64,000 nt of DNA, from the NCBI GenBank assembly GCA_030549335.1, contig JAUKPH010000018.1:7564001-7628000 (forward strand), given 5' to 3'. A program made the translations under genes and the position numbers. The stretch is from Pontederia crassipes (Eukaryota; Streptophyta; Magnoliopsida; Commelinales; Pontederiaceae). A model generated the notes under the pieces. That model was given only the letters and a program-made list of their open reading frames with translations. It was not told the origin of the DNA and ran no database searches. Positions 24,452 to 36,386 of this stretch are shown here, one piece after another; positions within the stretch are counted from its first letter, which is position 1, and every line of letters starts with the position of its first letter.

Positions 24452-27400
24452 TGTCACGACCCCGAATTAAACCTTAGTTTAATCCGGAGTTCGTGACTCA
24501 TTATGGACGATCAAATAAAATTAAGAGAGATTATGAAAACGTGGTGTAATTTAATCTTCTTTTATAACATAAGAGTAAAAATATATCATTAAATAAATTA
24601 CACAATATGTGATCATTTCAGAGCAAACTGATACACCTTCAGTTGTACACTCCACAAAATGACTTTATTTTCAATGAAACTTATTTTAACATAAGTAAAT
24701 AAACACGACTAGCTCTCTCAACATTTTAATAGAAAGATACAAGAGACATAAAGCCTCTCATCATACCACCAAGGATATTATAGAATCCTTTTATGATTAT
24801 CAACTCGCATGATCCCCAAAGAGTTACATGAATATAAAAAATATTAGAAACAACATTATGAGCCAAAATAGCTCAGTAAGTTGATAATTCATAAGCTATG
24901 TGTTACCATCTAATAAATTCGGAGAGACATAAAAATACAAGCATTAATCATAATATCAAAGTCACATATATAACATTCAAATCGAAATCATCCCACTGAA
25001 TTCCTAATCACTATTATTTAATAATATCAAACATGTGTATGCAATGCAACACTCTCATATGTATGCACGAATCACCAACTGGCCAGTGGTCGGTAGGTGG
25101 ACTCTAGAGGTGGCTCCCATCGGAATCAGCGATGTAGCACTTAGCTCCATTCTACCTCATCTCTTTCGGGGAACAAATCATATAGCGATAGGTGGACTCT
25201 AGAGGTGGCCCCCATCGCAACTACTCGCGATGTGGCACTTAGCTCCGATGGCACTTAGCTCCAGTCTATCTCATCCTATTATTGGGGAACAAAATGATGG
25301 ATTGGACTCTAGAGGTGACTCCCATCGTGATCAGTGATGTAGCACTTAGCTCCAACCATCATATATGCAAATGCAAATGCGATGCATGATTCATCACATA
25401 ACAAACATCTCCTGAATATCAGAAGATGAATCATATCCAATACCATTTTAAAAATAAACAAGATTGCACTCATCGCAATCCATTCTGATCATATCACATA
25501 TACTTTTCATAATTGGATTTCTTGAAATCAATTCATAGTATTCCAAAACATGTTCAATACATATAATAATAGATGTCACACCGAATTCAAAAGAAGTGGA
25601 TACATAGATTAGGAGAAACCAACTTATCTCTTATGTCAATATGAAAGACTTTTGCCTTTTCTTTTTCCTTGTTATTCTTCTAGTCCTATGCCAATAATAT
25701 GTGTTCTTATTAATACTACGATATGAGTATAATGTCTTACATGGATAAAACAATGACCAATGCTATGTATTACTCATACATTCAATCCTATAGCTTAATT
25801 AATTGATTTCTCATAGGAGTTCATCTTGTACTCGCAAATCACATACTTGGTGAAGTAAAAATGATACCTTTTGTTACACCTAACCAAATCACATGGTGCT
25901 AGTTTTATATGAATGTAGGCTTATACAAATTTAAGAAATAATTGTTTCAAATTTTATCTCATTATACTTGGTCTCCAAAAAAAATTAGCATTCAACCTCC
26001 AATTGGTGTTAATTCTATATTTTGACAGACTAAGTGATGTTGATTCTGTGATTTATATCTATTGATAGACAACTCATTTTCTAGTAATTCTAATTTTTCC
26101 TAGACTTAGACTTTTAGAGGTGTAACTTATAAAATTTATAATTTTTATATCCTTCTGAACCAAGCATAATAAATTTCATAAGCACTAAGATAATATGATC
26201 TAAATTTTCTTACTCGGAGTGCTCGATTAGTCATTTATTACTTCCTACAGAAACATTCTTTTCAAATGATCCCACTTTGAAATGAAGCATAAAATCAGTA
26301 TCTTGTTGACCCTAAAGTATCAAATATTTATATAATAATTTAGATTTAATATCTAATTTGCATATTTGGATAATAATTTCAATAGACAGAATGATAGAAC
26401 CTTATAAATGAACACATATCTTTCTCCGCAGATATTCGATAAATCTGATTCCAAAGCCCAATAAAACTATACTAGAAAATGTATAACATACATTAATCAC
26501 AAATTTTACTCCTCATAATTTATCAACTGAGAGGTACTATTTGTTCTCGTCCTAACTTCTCCTACACAAATTATTTTGAAGTGATTAAAATTGTTTTAGA
26601 ACATCATTTCAAGTAAGTGTGGGATCTATAAAAATCATAATTTATTTTAAAGTATAAAATTTATAACATAATTTCTAATTAGACCTACTTCTTTTGTCAC
26701 GACAGTAGGACATCTTCAAACTAATCAACACATAACTTTTTAAACATGAGTGATTTTAAAACAATTATTTCTTCTTTGTAAACTAGACCTCTCGTGGATC
26801 GAGTTATTTAATTTATAGAATTTTTGAATAAAATATTTTTATTGACCAACTCAACATTCGATTCTTATGATTTAAAATTGAAACGCATGATTCTTTAACT
26901 AGTTTACAAATTGTAGAATTTCTCCAATCAATTGGTAAAGATGGATTTTATTTTAAACACATCATGAAGATTAACAACATATCAATAATAGGTTCCAAGT
27001 CATACGTACCTTTGTTAATTTTTTTTTTCTTGTGATTCTCCTCTCCTCCTTTCTCTCCTATCTCCCTTGACTCCGCTGGAGACCAACATATAGCTCCTCT
27101 AATTTGTTTCTTTTTTTTTTTCTAACTCTTCTCATTCGGCCAGCAATAAGGTGGATAAGTTTCTTACCCTTTTTTTTTAATTATTCCATTGCTCTCCTAA
27201 CCGCCAAAGGTGGATACAGGTGGCTAAAATGTCTAACTTGGGGAGCACGAGGTGTCACCAGGTGAAGGAGATAGAAGATGAGGTGGAGGCATGGTGTGGT
27301 GGATTTGAGATTGTAAGATATTGTGTGTGAGCACTCAGCCGTACAAGGTTAAGAAGAAAAACAATTGTAAATTATTTGTATTGAAGAATGGAAACACCCA

Positions 27401-27739
27401 CAACCACTAATTAAATTAATAATTTATTGAATTATATTAAATTGGTTATTTTAACTATTTCAATGTGGTTCTTTAGCTATTACCCACGTGAAAAATTAGC
27501 TCTTATGATATTTCAATTACATTAGCAATGGATCAAAGAAATATAATAATTAAGTTATTTAACTATTATTTACATTAATTAACCTAGATTAAGTTAGTTC
27601 TTCATAATTATGCATAGTGTAATTGGCACCTTCTTATAATTCTAATCAGTAGAGCAATTATCTCACTAAAATATAATAATTAACATAATTAATATTTAAT
27701 TAAGTTAATTAATTTAATATGAAATTATTGGTCATTACA
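24452..27739 (-). mobile_element. Solo LTR, family C (3.29 kb), perfect TSD
   Basis: It starts TGTCACGACCCCG and ends GGTCATTACA, with the perfect 5-bp duplication ATAAA at 24447-24451 and 27740-27744. No coding domain occurs inside. The copy at 47411-50503 is the same family in the opposite orientation. It sits in the copia gag, so it is younger than the copia element. Length and ends fit LTRs of long-LTR Ty3/gypsy chromoviruses. Confidence 0.9.
25085..25370. repeat. Tandem GGACTCTAGAGGTGGC units in LTR family C
   Basis: Three ~110-bp units each carry GGACTCTAGAGGTG, CCCATCG, GATGTAGCACTTAGCTCC and a GGGGAACAAA spacer. The same array occurs inverted at 49570-49870 and, decayed, at 19190-19570. 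Confidence 0.85.
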
Positions 27740-28092
27740 ATAAATGTGAAGATTGAAGACGAAGATGCTGTCCTACTTCTGTTAGTGTCTCTTCTTTTGT
27801 CATACGAAAATTTCGTTTAGTCTATTATCATCGGAAGAGACTCAATTACTCTGAAAGAAGTAAGATCGAGTCTACATACTCCTTAACTTCGTCATAGGGC
27901 GTCTGGCAAGACTGTAGAGACTCAGACCGTAGGGTTGGTAACAACCGCAGAGAATACAAACCCTAAAAAGGGTAACTCAAAGAAGAAGAATAATGTCAAT
28001 CCAAAGGATATCTGCAACTACTACAAAGAACCGGATCACTGGAAGGACTGCCCAAGAAGTAGAAGAAACAGTTGCTGCAGTATCTCACCAGA

Positions 28093-28470
28093 ATAGCGAA
28101 TCTGATAACAATTTGGCTCTTATAGTATTCAATCAGAGATATTTAGAGGAGAGTTGGATTTTCGACTTAGGATGTTCCTATCATATGACTCCGCGTAGAG
28201 AGTGGTTCTCAACTTATCAAAATATTGATGGTGTAAACATCATTACGGACAATGATGCAGCTTGTAAAATTGTTGGAATCAGTTCAATTCAAATCAGAAG
28301 TCATGACAATTGGGGGAGTACATTGACAGAGTTCCGTCATGATCCGCAACCGAAGAAAAATCTAATATTGTTAGGAGTTCTGGACTCCAAAAGATGTCGG
28401 ATGGATGCTGCAGGAGGTGTTCTCACGGTCACCAAGGGTGATGCTGAAGTCATGAGAGGAGTCAGATAAA
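28093..28470 (+). pseudogene. Copia protease region, active site altered
   Basis: The plus-strand frame has S-W-I-F-D-L-G-C-S-Y-H-M-T-P. The copia aspartic protease site is normally D-S-G, so the Ser is replaced by Leu. Downstream N-L-I-L-L-G-V-L-D-S and G-G-V-L-T-V-T-K-G match the end of the protease and the start of the integrase linker. No stop occurs within the frame until the TAA at 28467-28469. Confidence 0.75.
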
Positions 28471-29039
28471 AGTCCTTGTACATACTATAGGACACAGTAA
28501 TTTCTAACGTGGCTGCAGTAGGTAGTTTATCCAAATCAGAATTAGAAGTATCCAAGTTGTGGCACATGCGACTTGGACATATGAGTCAGAAAGGGATGGA
28601 CATCCTCGGCAAGCACAAGTTTTTAAATGGTCAGAAGATATATGAAATCGGATTCTGCAAGCACTGCGTTTTTAGCAAGCAAAAATAACATCAATTCAGC
28701 AAAGTTGTGCACAAGACGAAGGCAACACTCGATTACATCCATGTTGATGGTTGGGATCCCTCTCGCATTCCATTTTAAAAGGTTCTAGATACTTCCTATC
28801 TGTGATAGATGATTACTCAAGGATGACATGGGTATTCATGATGAAGCACAAGAGCAAAGCATTCGAAGCTTTCAAACAGTGGAAGACTCTGGTGGAGAAT
28901 CAGACATCGAGAAAGATTAATGCTTTCGTACAGATAACGACTTAAAATTCTATTCGTCTGAATTTGATCAGTTCTGCAAGGATGAAGGCATTGCGAGATA
29001 TCGCACCGTCAAAGATACACCGCAGCAGAATGGTGTAGA

Positions 29040-31856
29040 TGTCACACCCAACTCCGTGACTAAGTTCTAATCATAATTATTATTTCCTTTAACCATATTT
29101 ATCAATTCTAAAAAAAATTGACAAAACCTCCTCTCTTAATTATCTTATGTCATTTGTTAATACATACAATAGATGAATTTATATATTCATCAAAGTTTAA
29201 ATATAAGAGATAACATTCACACATTATCATTATTATTTCACAAACCATTCCACATAACACCCCACATGATCAAGTTTTATACAACATTACAAAATGATTC
29301 TAATAAACTCTAGTACAACTCTCGAGTTTATCTATTACATGCATGCTTTCAAAAACAAATGTGAAAGAAAAATAACAGTGCTCCGGCGGCTCGACCTCTT
29401 TTATATGCATAAAAAGCAAGCTTCGAGTCGACTCAACTCGAGAACTTACGAGTATCTAAAAAATTTAAAATTGGTACTGTGAGCAACAATATTTACTCAG
29501 TGAGTGGAATAAAAGTACAACATAGGGGAACAATATGAGTGCATATAATATTTAAATAATCATATTTCTTTCATATGAGAAAATATTTAAAGCATAACTC
29601 ATATCACATAACTTTCCAAATCATATGAACTTTTACATAAATATCAATTATTCAAGATATCATCATATTCACAATTAAACTCCACACATGTCTTATTGCA
29701 CATACTCATCATGGGTCAATACGTATCCCTCTATGATCATGTGTTATACAGCTAAGCAGAGCTTCATAATCAAGAGTATCAGATACGCAGAGCAAATCAT
29801 GGGTCAATACGTATCCCTCTATGATTGTGTGTCATACAGTTAAGCAGAGCTTCACAATCAAGAGTCTCAGATACGCAGAGAAAATCATGGGTCAATACGT
29901 ATCCCAATCATGATTGTGTGCTACTCAATCATGATTCTCAAATACGCAGAGCGATCATGAGTCAATACGTGCACGCAGAGCAGTCCCCAAAGGGCAAAGA
30001 CACCCGATATACGTCCAAAGACTTCATGTATGTCGAATGCGGTCCCAAAGACCTTTTTCAAATAACATGACTAATGAACACATGGAGTTTAAGAATATCA
30101 AAATACACATGTCATAATCTCATATCATTATCAAGTAAAACTTATTTTCACTTCACAAGCATTGTTCCCTGAAAACATTTTTGTATAAGATGTTACTCCA
30201 TCTCATATGAAATCTTTGAAACATATCATAAATGCTTTTCATAGCTCAAGATATGTTTCAATAATAACAATAATAAGCTTTGCTTGAGGTAATACCATAA
30301 ATAAAAGAAATAATATATAACATTTTTCTATGTTATAAATTTATCCACTCACCTTGTACTTTATATTTTCAAAGAGGTTTACTAGATTTTCCTCCTTTCA
30401 CCTGTAGCTTGTTGGTTTCCTACAAGCAAGGATGCTATTTCACTTTCCAATTACTAATAATAACAATATGCAATGCATGCTCATGCATGAACCCTTGTTC
30501 ACCTTAAAATGTATATAATCCCCTCTGGTACTAATATCTAACTTCAAATATTTATATTCATAGACTATTTCACACTTGGAACATCTCAATCTTCCATAAC
30601 TTAACTAGGTGTTGTCTCAGGATTCCAGACTGAGTGTGTGTCAATAAATAATTCATAACTTCTTAACCCTAAGTGCAAATCTCATAATTCTTGATAATTT
30701 AGAAACTAGACTTATTGAGGTTTTCAATTCCCAAATATCATTAACTAATTCAAAGTGATCGAGTCATAAAAATCAAGACAATCTGACCTAGAGTTTATGC
30801 TTTGACAGACTGTGTATCACTGAATGATTAATTTGTATATTTAACAATACTTATCCATTTGACGAGATCCTAATTTTACTAGAATATAGACTTCAGTAGC
30901 GTATAAGCATAAAAAATGTAGAATTTAACTCCTTGTATGACCCTATAACAAAAATAATTAATTCGGGTCGCAATATGTCAATGTCCTAGAATCTGACAGA
31001 AGACTCACTATGAAATGAAAAATTCATTTCTCTGCCTCTACACATCCCAATTGGATGATTCCACTTCTCACCGAACCCTTGTATTCTTTAACATGTATAA
31101 ATTTCAAATTCTAATTCGATTTAACCTAATCATACTCTAATCTACAAGGCGGACCTATCTCTGACTCGGGACAGAGTGAGCGACCTACGGTTCTCGGTTC
31201 ATAACTTTCTCTACTAAAGTCCTTTTTACATGATTCTTGTGGTCATGGAAATCTAATATCTAGGGGATCAACCATGAAAATTTTCAGAATTTATGAAGAA
31301 CTACTTACGAAGATATGATCATATGAAATTGAAGGTCGATTTCGGATCCGTAGATTCACCCTAATCCAGCAAACTTGTCGAATTTCCTCAGGCTGTTCGG
31401 CAATGGATCTGATCTTGGAAATTTTTCTGCTTGCAGATAATAAGAATAAATGATTTATATATGTTTTACAGAATTTTGACACGTCATATGACGGTTTGGA
31501 AAAATCATTTTCTAAGCAGTTGGTGAGCTGCTTGCTTCAGCTGCTTGAAATCCAATTGGTTGAAATGGAGGTCCAATCATATTATTTGATTAAAAGTTAG
31601 TATTAAACTTCTAATTAATATTATTTAATCATAATTAAATATGTTTATTATAATATTTACAAATATTAGAATTAATTCCTAATAATCTTATATAATTTCT
31701 TTATAACACTTATCGATAATTTAATTTTTATTATGCTTTAATCCAAAAGTTAATTGCTATACACAATCATGACTATATAAGCATCTAAACTTACTTAAAA
31801 TGCTAATTAAAAGTAACATTATGTTAAAATAATATTTGTGTAGCACGTTCGTGACA
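29040..31856 (-). mobile_element. Solo LTR, family D (2.82 kb)
   Basis: It starts TGTCACACCCAACTCCG and ends CACGTTCGTGACA, flanked by GTAGA and GTAGC (4-of-5 duplication). The host codons on either side (Q-N-G-V and A-E-R-M-N) rejoin when it is removed, which proves the boundaries. It differs from family C in sequence but shares the TGTCAC-type end. No coding domain inside. Confidence 0.85.
29708..29975. repeat. 88-bp tandem units in LTR family D
   Basis: ATCATGGGTCAATACGTATC starts at 29708, 29796 and 29884 (period 88), with a shortened fourth unit from 29954. Each carries an AGATACGCAGAG phrase. Confidence 0.9.
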
Positions 31857-32218
31857 GTAGCAGAACGCATGAACATAACTCTTCTAAAGAGGGCACGGTG
31901 CATGTTCTCTAATTATGGTATGAACAAGCCATTCTAGGCTGAGGTAGTTACCTTGTCAATCGGAGTCCTGCAATCGTAATCGATTTGAAGACTCCCATTG
32001 AGGTGTGATCAGGAAATCCTGCTGATTATACTAATATGAAAGTGTTTGATTGTCCAGCAGATTATCATGTCAGCGAAGGAAAGCTGGAACCAAGGGCCAA
32101 AGGAGTTTTTGCTGGATATAGTGCAAGCGTGAAAGGCTTCAGAATATGGTCTCCTTCAGAGCACAAGGTTATTCACAGTAGAAACATATCCTTTGATGAG
32201 ATGTCCATGCTCAAGTAG

Positions 32219-33391
32219 AAATCATATGTTGTTGACTCAGCAAAGGAGAGTGTCAACAAACAGGTGGAGTTTGGATTAACTCCAATTCAAAATGAGATAG
32301 AAGAAACTCATCAAGCTGAACAACCTGAACTTGAGGAGCAAACAGAAGAAGCAACGCCAAGTCTAGCTGTAGGATGTACTCGCAGGCAAGTAGGTCCTCC
32401 TAAGCGTTATGGCTTTGAGGACATGATTGCATATACATTTCAAGTAACTGAAGAGGTGGAGTCGCCAGAGCCATCGAGTTACAAGGATGCTATCACATGT
32501 GCAAAATCAGAACAGTGGATTGCATCAATGAGTGAAGAGATGGAGCCTCTTCACAAGAATCAGACTTGGGAGTTAGTCAAGTTACCAAAAGGTAGAAAGG
32601 TCGTTGGATGCAAGTGGATTTTCAAGAAGAAGGTTGGAAGTCTAGAAGCTAAAGGCATCAGATTTAAAGCACGTCTAATTGCTAAAGGCTACAGTCAGAA
32701 AGAGGGAGTAGACTACAACGAGATCTTCTCTCCAGTTGTCAGGCACACTTTCATCCGAATGCTACTTGCCCTTGTAGTACATCAGAATTTGGAACTTGAG
32801 CAACTAGACATGAAGACAGCTTTTCTATATGGAGAACTTGAAGAAGACATACTCATGAGTCAGCCAGAGGGTTTCTTTATCCCAGATAAAGAAGACCAAA
32901 TCTGTAGAATGAAGAAGTCATTATATGGCTTGAAGCAATCACCGAGGCAGTGGTACAAGAGTTTTGATAGTTTTATGATCAACAAGGGATTCAATAGGAG
33001 CCCTTATGATTATTTCGTCTATCACAAGAAGGTGGAGGGTGATTCTACTATCTATCTGCTCTTGTACGTTGATGATATGTTGATTGCTGCCAAGAACATG
33101 AAAGATGTTCAGAATTTGAAGAAGCTCCTTAGTGCAGAATTCGATATGAAGAATTTTGGTTCAGCAAAAAAGATTTTAGGGATGGAGATTTACAGGGATC
33201 GCGTAATGGGTAAACTGTTTTTGTCTCAGAAAAGTTACATTCAAAAGATTTTATCTAAGTTCGGTATGTCTGCAGCGAAGACCTTAAGTACTCCATCAAC
33301 TTCAAATGTGCACCTTTCTGCAATTGAACTTATGTTTGATGAAGAAAAGGAATACATGTCTCGAGTTATGCAAGTGCAGTCGGAAGCTTGA
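32219..33391 (+). pseudogene. Copia reverse transcriptase, long intact stretch
   Basis: This is an open frame of ~390 codons after the TAG at 32216. Motifs in order are W-K-W/K-W-I-F-K-K-K, F-K-A-R-L-I-A-K-G-Y, Q-L-D-M-K-T-A-F-L-Y-G, Q-P-E-G-F, L-Y-G-L-K-Q-S-P-R-Q-W and the catalytic Y-V-D-D (33065-33076), then L-G-M-E-I. The frame ends prematurely through a single-base shift near 33365, since the continuation A-S-A-V-G-S-L-I-Y-A-M is in another frame. In a living element it copies element RNA into cDNA. Confidence 0.9.
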
Positions 33392-33960
33392 TATATGCTA
33401 TGGTATGCACAAGACCTGATATTGCGCATGTCATTAGTGTGGTTAGCAGATTCGTGAGCAATCCAGAGAAGGGGCATAGTAAAGTGTATCTTTCGATATC
33501 TGAGAGGAACGTCTGACATTGGCATCATCTACAGAAGTGAAAAAGAGTGTTTGGTTGCAGGTTATTCAGACTCAGATTATGCTGCAGATGTTGATGCAAG
33601 AAGATCAATGACAGGTTACGTTTTCACTTGTTATCAGTTGAAAAGCCACACTCCAATCATTAGTTACATTGTCTACCACAGAGGCAAAGTGCATGGCATT
33701 GACTAAAGCCGCTAAGAAAAATATCTGGTTAAAAGGCCTTATCAGAGATCTTGGACTACAACAAGATCGGGCTATAGTGTACTATGACAGTTTAAGTGCA
33801 ATATGCTTAACTAAGAAGCAAGTGCATCATGAAAGAACCAAACACATCGACGTCAGGTATCACTTCATCCGTACTGAGAAGAGGATCAAGATGAAGAAGG
33901 TTGACACATAAGATAATCCAGCGGATATGTTCACCAAGTCGGTTCCTACTAGCAAGTTTT
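33392..33960 (+). pseudogene. Copia RNase H
   Basis: R-P-D-I-A-H, G-Y-S-D-S-D-Y-A, R-S-M-T-G-Y, then L-S-T-T-E-A-K, then H-H-E-R-T-K-H-I-D-V-R-Y-H-F-I-R and N-P-A-D-M-F-T-K mark the copia RNase H to its usual end, 110 bp before the 3' LTR. It spans at least two frames and a TAA before D-N-P-A-D. Confidence 0.8.
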
Positions 33961-34073
33961 AATATTATTTGGACTTGCTAAATATTGATAGGTGGCAGTA
34001 GTCCCAAGTTGGGATTGGAGACAACAGAGAGTGATAGATACATGATTGGATGATTCAAGCCAATGTGGAGATT

Positions 34074-34519
34074 TGTTGATAATGCCTTGAATCCGATCCC
34101 AGTTGTAACCTTGTATGGTCCCCCTGTTAGTAAGGCGCTTCAATAGATTTTCCTTACGGGAGTCTCGCGAGTCTGTAGGGGGTCAAGGGAGGGATCTAGG
34201 GGGATCCCTCCTACGGGGGTTGCAAGGGGGCAGAGCCCCTTGAGCAAAAATGTTTTAAGGGTATTCTGTATGTGATTCGGAATTAATTTATTTCCTTATC
34301 ACGAGATAGGTGTCCTATTTGAGAAGGATTAATTCAGAGTCCCTATAAGTCTGTAATTCCTATCATTTATTAAAGGGAGTGCCTATATAAACTCTCTAGG
34401 GGTCCAAAGAGAAAAACAATCCGATCTTGTAATCCTCTTCTGTTTCTTCCATCTAATAAAATTCTGCGTCGCCTTAAATTTCTCGGGTGCATAATTTCTC
34501 TCGTGTAGAAATCCTAACA
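34074..34519 (+). repeat. 3' LTR of the copia element
   Basis: 446 bp, same ends and same TATATAAAC and AATAAAATTC signals as the 5' LTR. It is preceded by the purine-rich CAATGTGGAGATT. It differs from the 5' LTR by a G-rich insertion near 34160-34200 and scattered substitutions, so the insertion is not recent. Confidence 0.9.
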
Positions 34520-36192
34520 AAAGTAAATAGCAAACTTCAAAGTATCTTATGACAAAGAGAGAATTATGATGATATCAAAGAAAGAAATGTTCAAAGAGTT
34601 ATAAAGCAATCCTAAGAAAAAGTACAATGATGTAAAAGAAAGAATAACTACAAACACTTATATATTTCTCATGTATGGTGTAATGATGAATGTTCATGCG
34701 TTATTATCATGATGATATATAATATGCCTTGATTAACATTCATGTTAGAACTCATGACATTCATATATTTACTTTATGATATATGATAATGTATAAATAT
34801 GCCATGTAATATTACGTCTTAAAATATCACACACATAATCCTTTGTGTACTCTAATAAAAAAATCCTACATTATAAATCCATGTAGATAACCAATGAACA
34901 ACAATATTGTAAACTTATGATGGCACAATGGCACAAATTTAGGAATGAGTAAAATGTCATGAGTCTTATAAACTTTTGAGTTATATTATGTCTTAACACT
35001 TGAAGAGATTAATGCTTTTTTTATTGCTATTTGAGAAACATTAAGTTACTATTGATTATTGGGTTCTATTTAAATAGACCTTATTTTCTTTTTTAAAGTC
35101 TTCCAATGTGTATTACTATAATCATATGTGATGGCGAATGAGACTGACACATCCAAATTTTCGAAAACACAATGCTTATGAGGTGAATTTTTAGGGTGTT
35201 GCAATTGGCCTCAAAGTGAAGCTAAGACCTAATTTAAGTTTAAGTCAGCATGCTAAGAATCTAAATTCATGTCAACCATCATAATCAATCACGAGAAGTC
35301 AAAGAATATGTAAAGTTTAAGTTCTCTTATTTATGTTTTAGGTTAACCAATTAACTCATGGTTAATTCTTGAAAATGATGGATGCTAATGATTGCACTAA
35401 CTTTACTATTTTGTGATAATGGTTTTGTGCAGAATTTAACATGAGATATTTGATTCTTTTATGATTTTAGGATGGCTGTTATGTGACCAGAAATTTGCCT
35501 AAGATTTTATGTCTATTTTCTTTAAGACAATTGGATTAGTTTTTGTTGTCCATATATTATGAAATATTTATGGAAAATTTATTTTGAAATATAGTTTTCA
35601 AAGCAAGAAACAAGTTAATTAAATGTGTATATGAAAAGAAATGATTAATATACTAAACTATTGTTTTGTTGATCTGAGTTGCAATGAAAATGAAGTATAG
35701 TTGTATTATAAATCGTACAAATTAGGATCTAGCATTTATGAATTATGTAATTTTCTCTAATATTTTGAAAATGAAAATTATTGAACCTAAGATTCTAAAT
35801 TTTGGGATTGTAAATTCAGTTATCAAGACATTGAAAATAAGTTTAATTGATGGTGTTGAATATCTTAAGATCAAAGTATAGAGTATAAAATCTTGATTAA
35901 GTGAACCATGAAATAGAAACTCTACATGGATATTTTCTACAATTTTGAGAAAAATCATGTTGTGAAGCTTTTAGTCATTTATGACTAAGAGATATGGGAA
36001 TAAGAGATTTTTGTATGAAGTCAAGGATGATTAAGGCTAATGATTTTCAATGTAATCTAATGTCATTTTTATGCAATAGAAAACAATTTTCTATCATAAA
36101 CGTACTGAATGCATTAAACTAACTAATGCGACTTTTAATGTGTTAAAGATTAATATTTCAACTCAAAGTATACACTTAGGATAATTTGATAG

Positions 36193-36386
36193 TTATGGAA
36201 TAAATATTTTGCCCAACTTAATGTATTGTCATGAACTACACATACAAAGTTGAATTTATAAACTTATTTCAACCAAGGAAAGAATCATGATAAATTCAAC
36301 ATGATAGAGAAGTAAGTTTATAAATTCAACAATGTAAGTGTGGTTCATGACAATACATTTAGTTGAGTAAAATATTTATTCCATAA
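36193..36386. repeat. 194-bp inverted repeat (MITE or hairpin locus)
   Basis: TTATGGAATAAATATTTTGC...GTTGAATTTATAAACTTA on the left (36193-36268) is mirrored by TAAGTTTATAAATTCAAC...AAAATATTTATTCCATAA on the right (36310-36386). The ~76-nt arms pair over nearly 90 percent of positions around a ~41-nt loop. No coding content. It could be a small fold-back MITE; a transcript through it would form a long stem. Confidence 0.85.

Larger units (their letters stand above)
24016..28060 (+). pseudogene. Copia gag, split by a solo LTR
   Basis: The frame starts at ATG 24016 (M-A-S-H-N-V) and shows I-K-M-R-A-L-L-K-Q-Q, E-K-K-A-H-S-T-I-L-L-C-L, L-E-S-L-Y-I-T-K-S-L-T-N-K-L and L-R-M-Q-E. Two stops occur in the first 30 codons (TAG at the usual Trp-Lys site and a TGA). 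The solo LTR at 24452 cuts it after L-R-N-I. It resumes at 27740 with V-K-I-E-D-E-D-A and ends in a zinc knuckle (28013-28054) whose second Cys has become Tyr (C-N-Y-Y-K-E-P-D-H-W-K-D-C). Confidence 0.8.
28480..32215 (+). pseudogene. Copia integrase, split by a solo LTR
   Basis: The zinc-binding part shows L-W-H-M-R-L-G-H-M-S and F-C-K-H-C-V-F. The core shows V-I-D-D-Y-S-R-M-T-W-V-F, then R-T-D-N-D, then T-P-Q-Q-N-G-V. It is cut there by the solo LTR at 29040 and resumes at 31857 with A-E-R-M-N-I-T-L-L. The C-terminal end (32036-32215) carries the G-Y-S-A-S-V-K-G-F-R-I-W block. Several stops and frame changes are present. Confidence 0.8.
23551..34519 (+). mobile_element. Ty1/copia element, ~4.9 kb before two nested insertions
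   Basis: Two LTRs (23551-23966 and 34074-34519) start TGTTGATAATGCC and end AATCCTAACA. Flanks AGAGT and AAAGT form a 4-of-5 target-site duplication. Between them lie gag, protease, integrase, RT and RNase H in copia order on the plus strand. The two nested solo LTRs (24452-27739 in gag, 29040-31856 in integrase) account for the extra 6.1 kb. Stops in gag and elsewhere, plus a late frameshift, make it non-functional, yet most of RT is still open. Confidence 0.9.
21892..35203 (-). repeat. Old gypsy 5' LTR (family B), split by a copia element
   Basis: Without the copia insert the LTR is ~2.3 kb, from TGTAATAGTCC (21892) to GGGTGTTGCA (35203). Just outside 21892 the minus strand reads TGCTATCGAAGC, nine of twelve bases matching the iMet primer site TGGTATCAGAGC, followed by a gypsy gag. 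So this is the 5' LTR of a minus-strand element. Sequences left and right of the copia insert align continuously with 39225-40109, confirming they were once contiguous. Confidence 0.6.
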
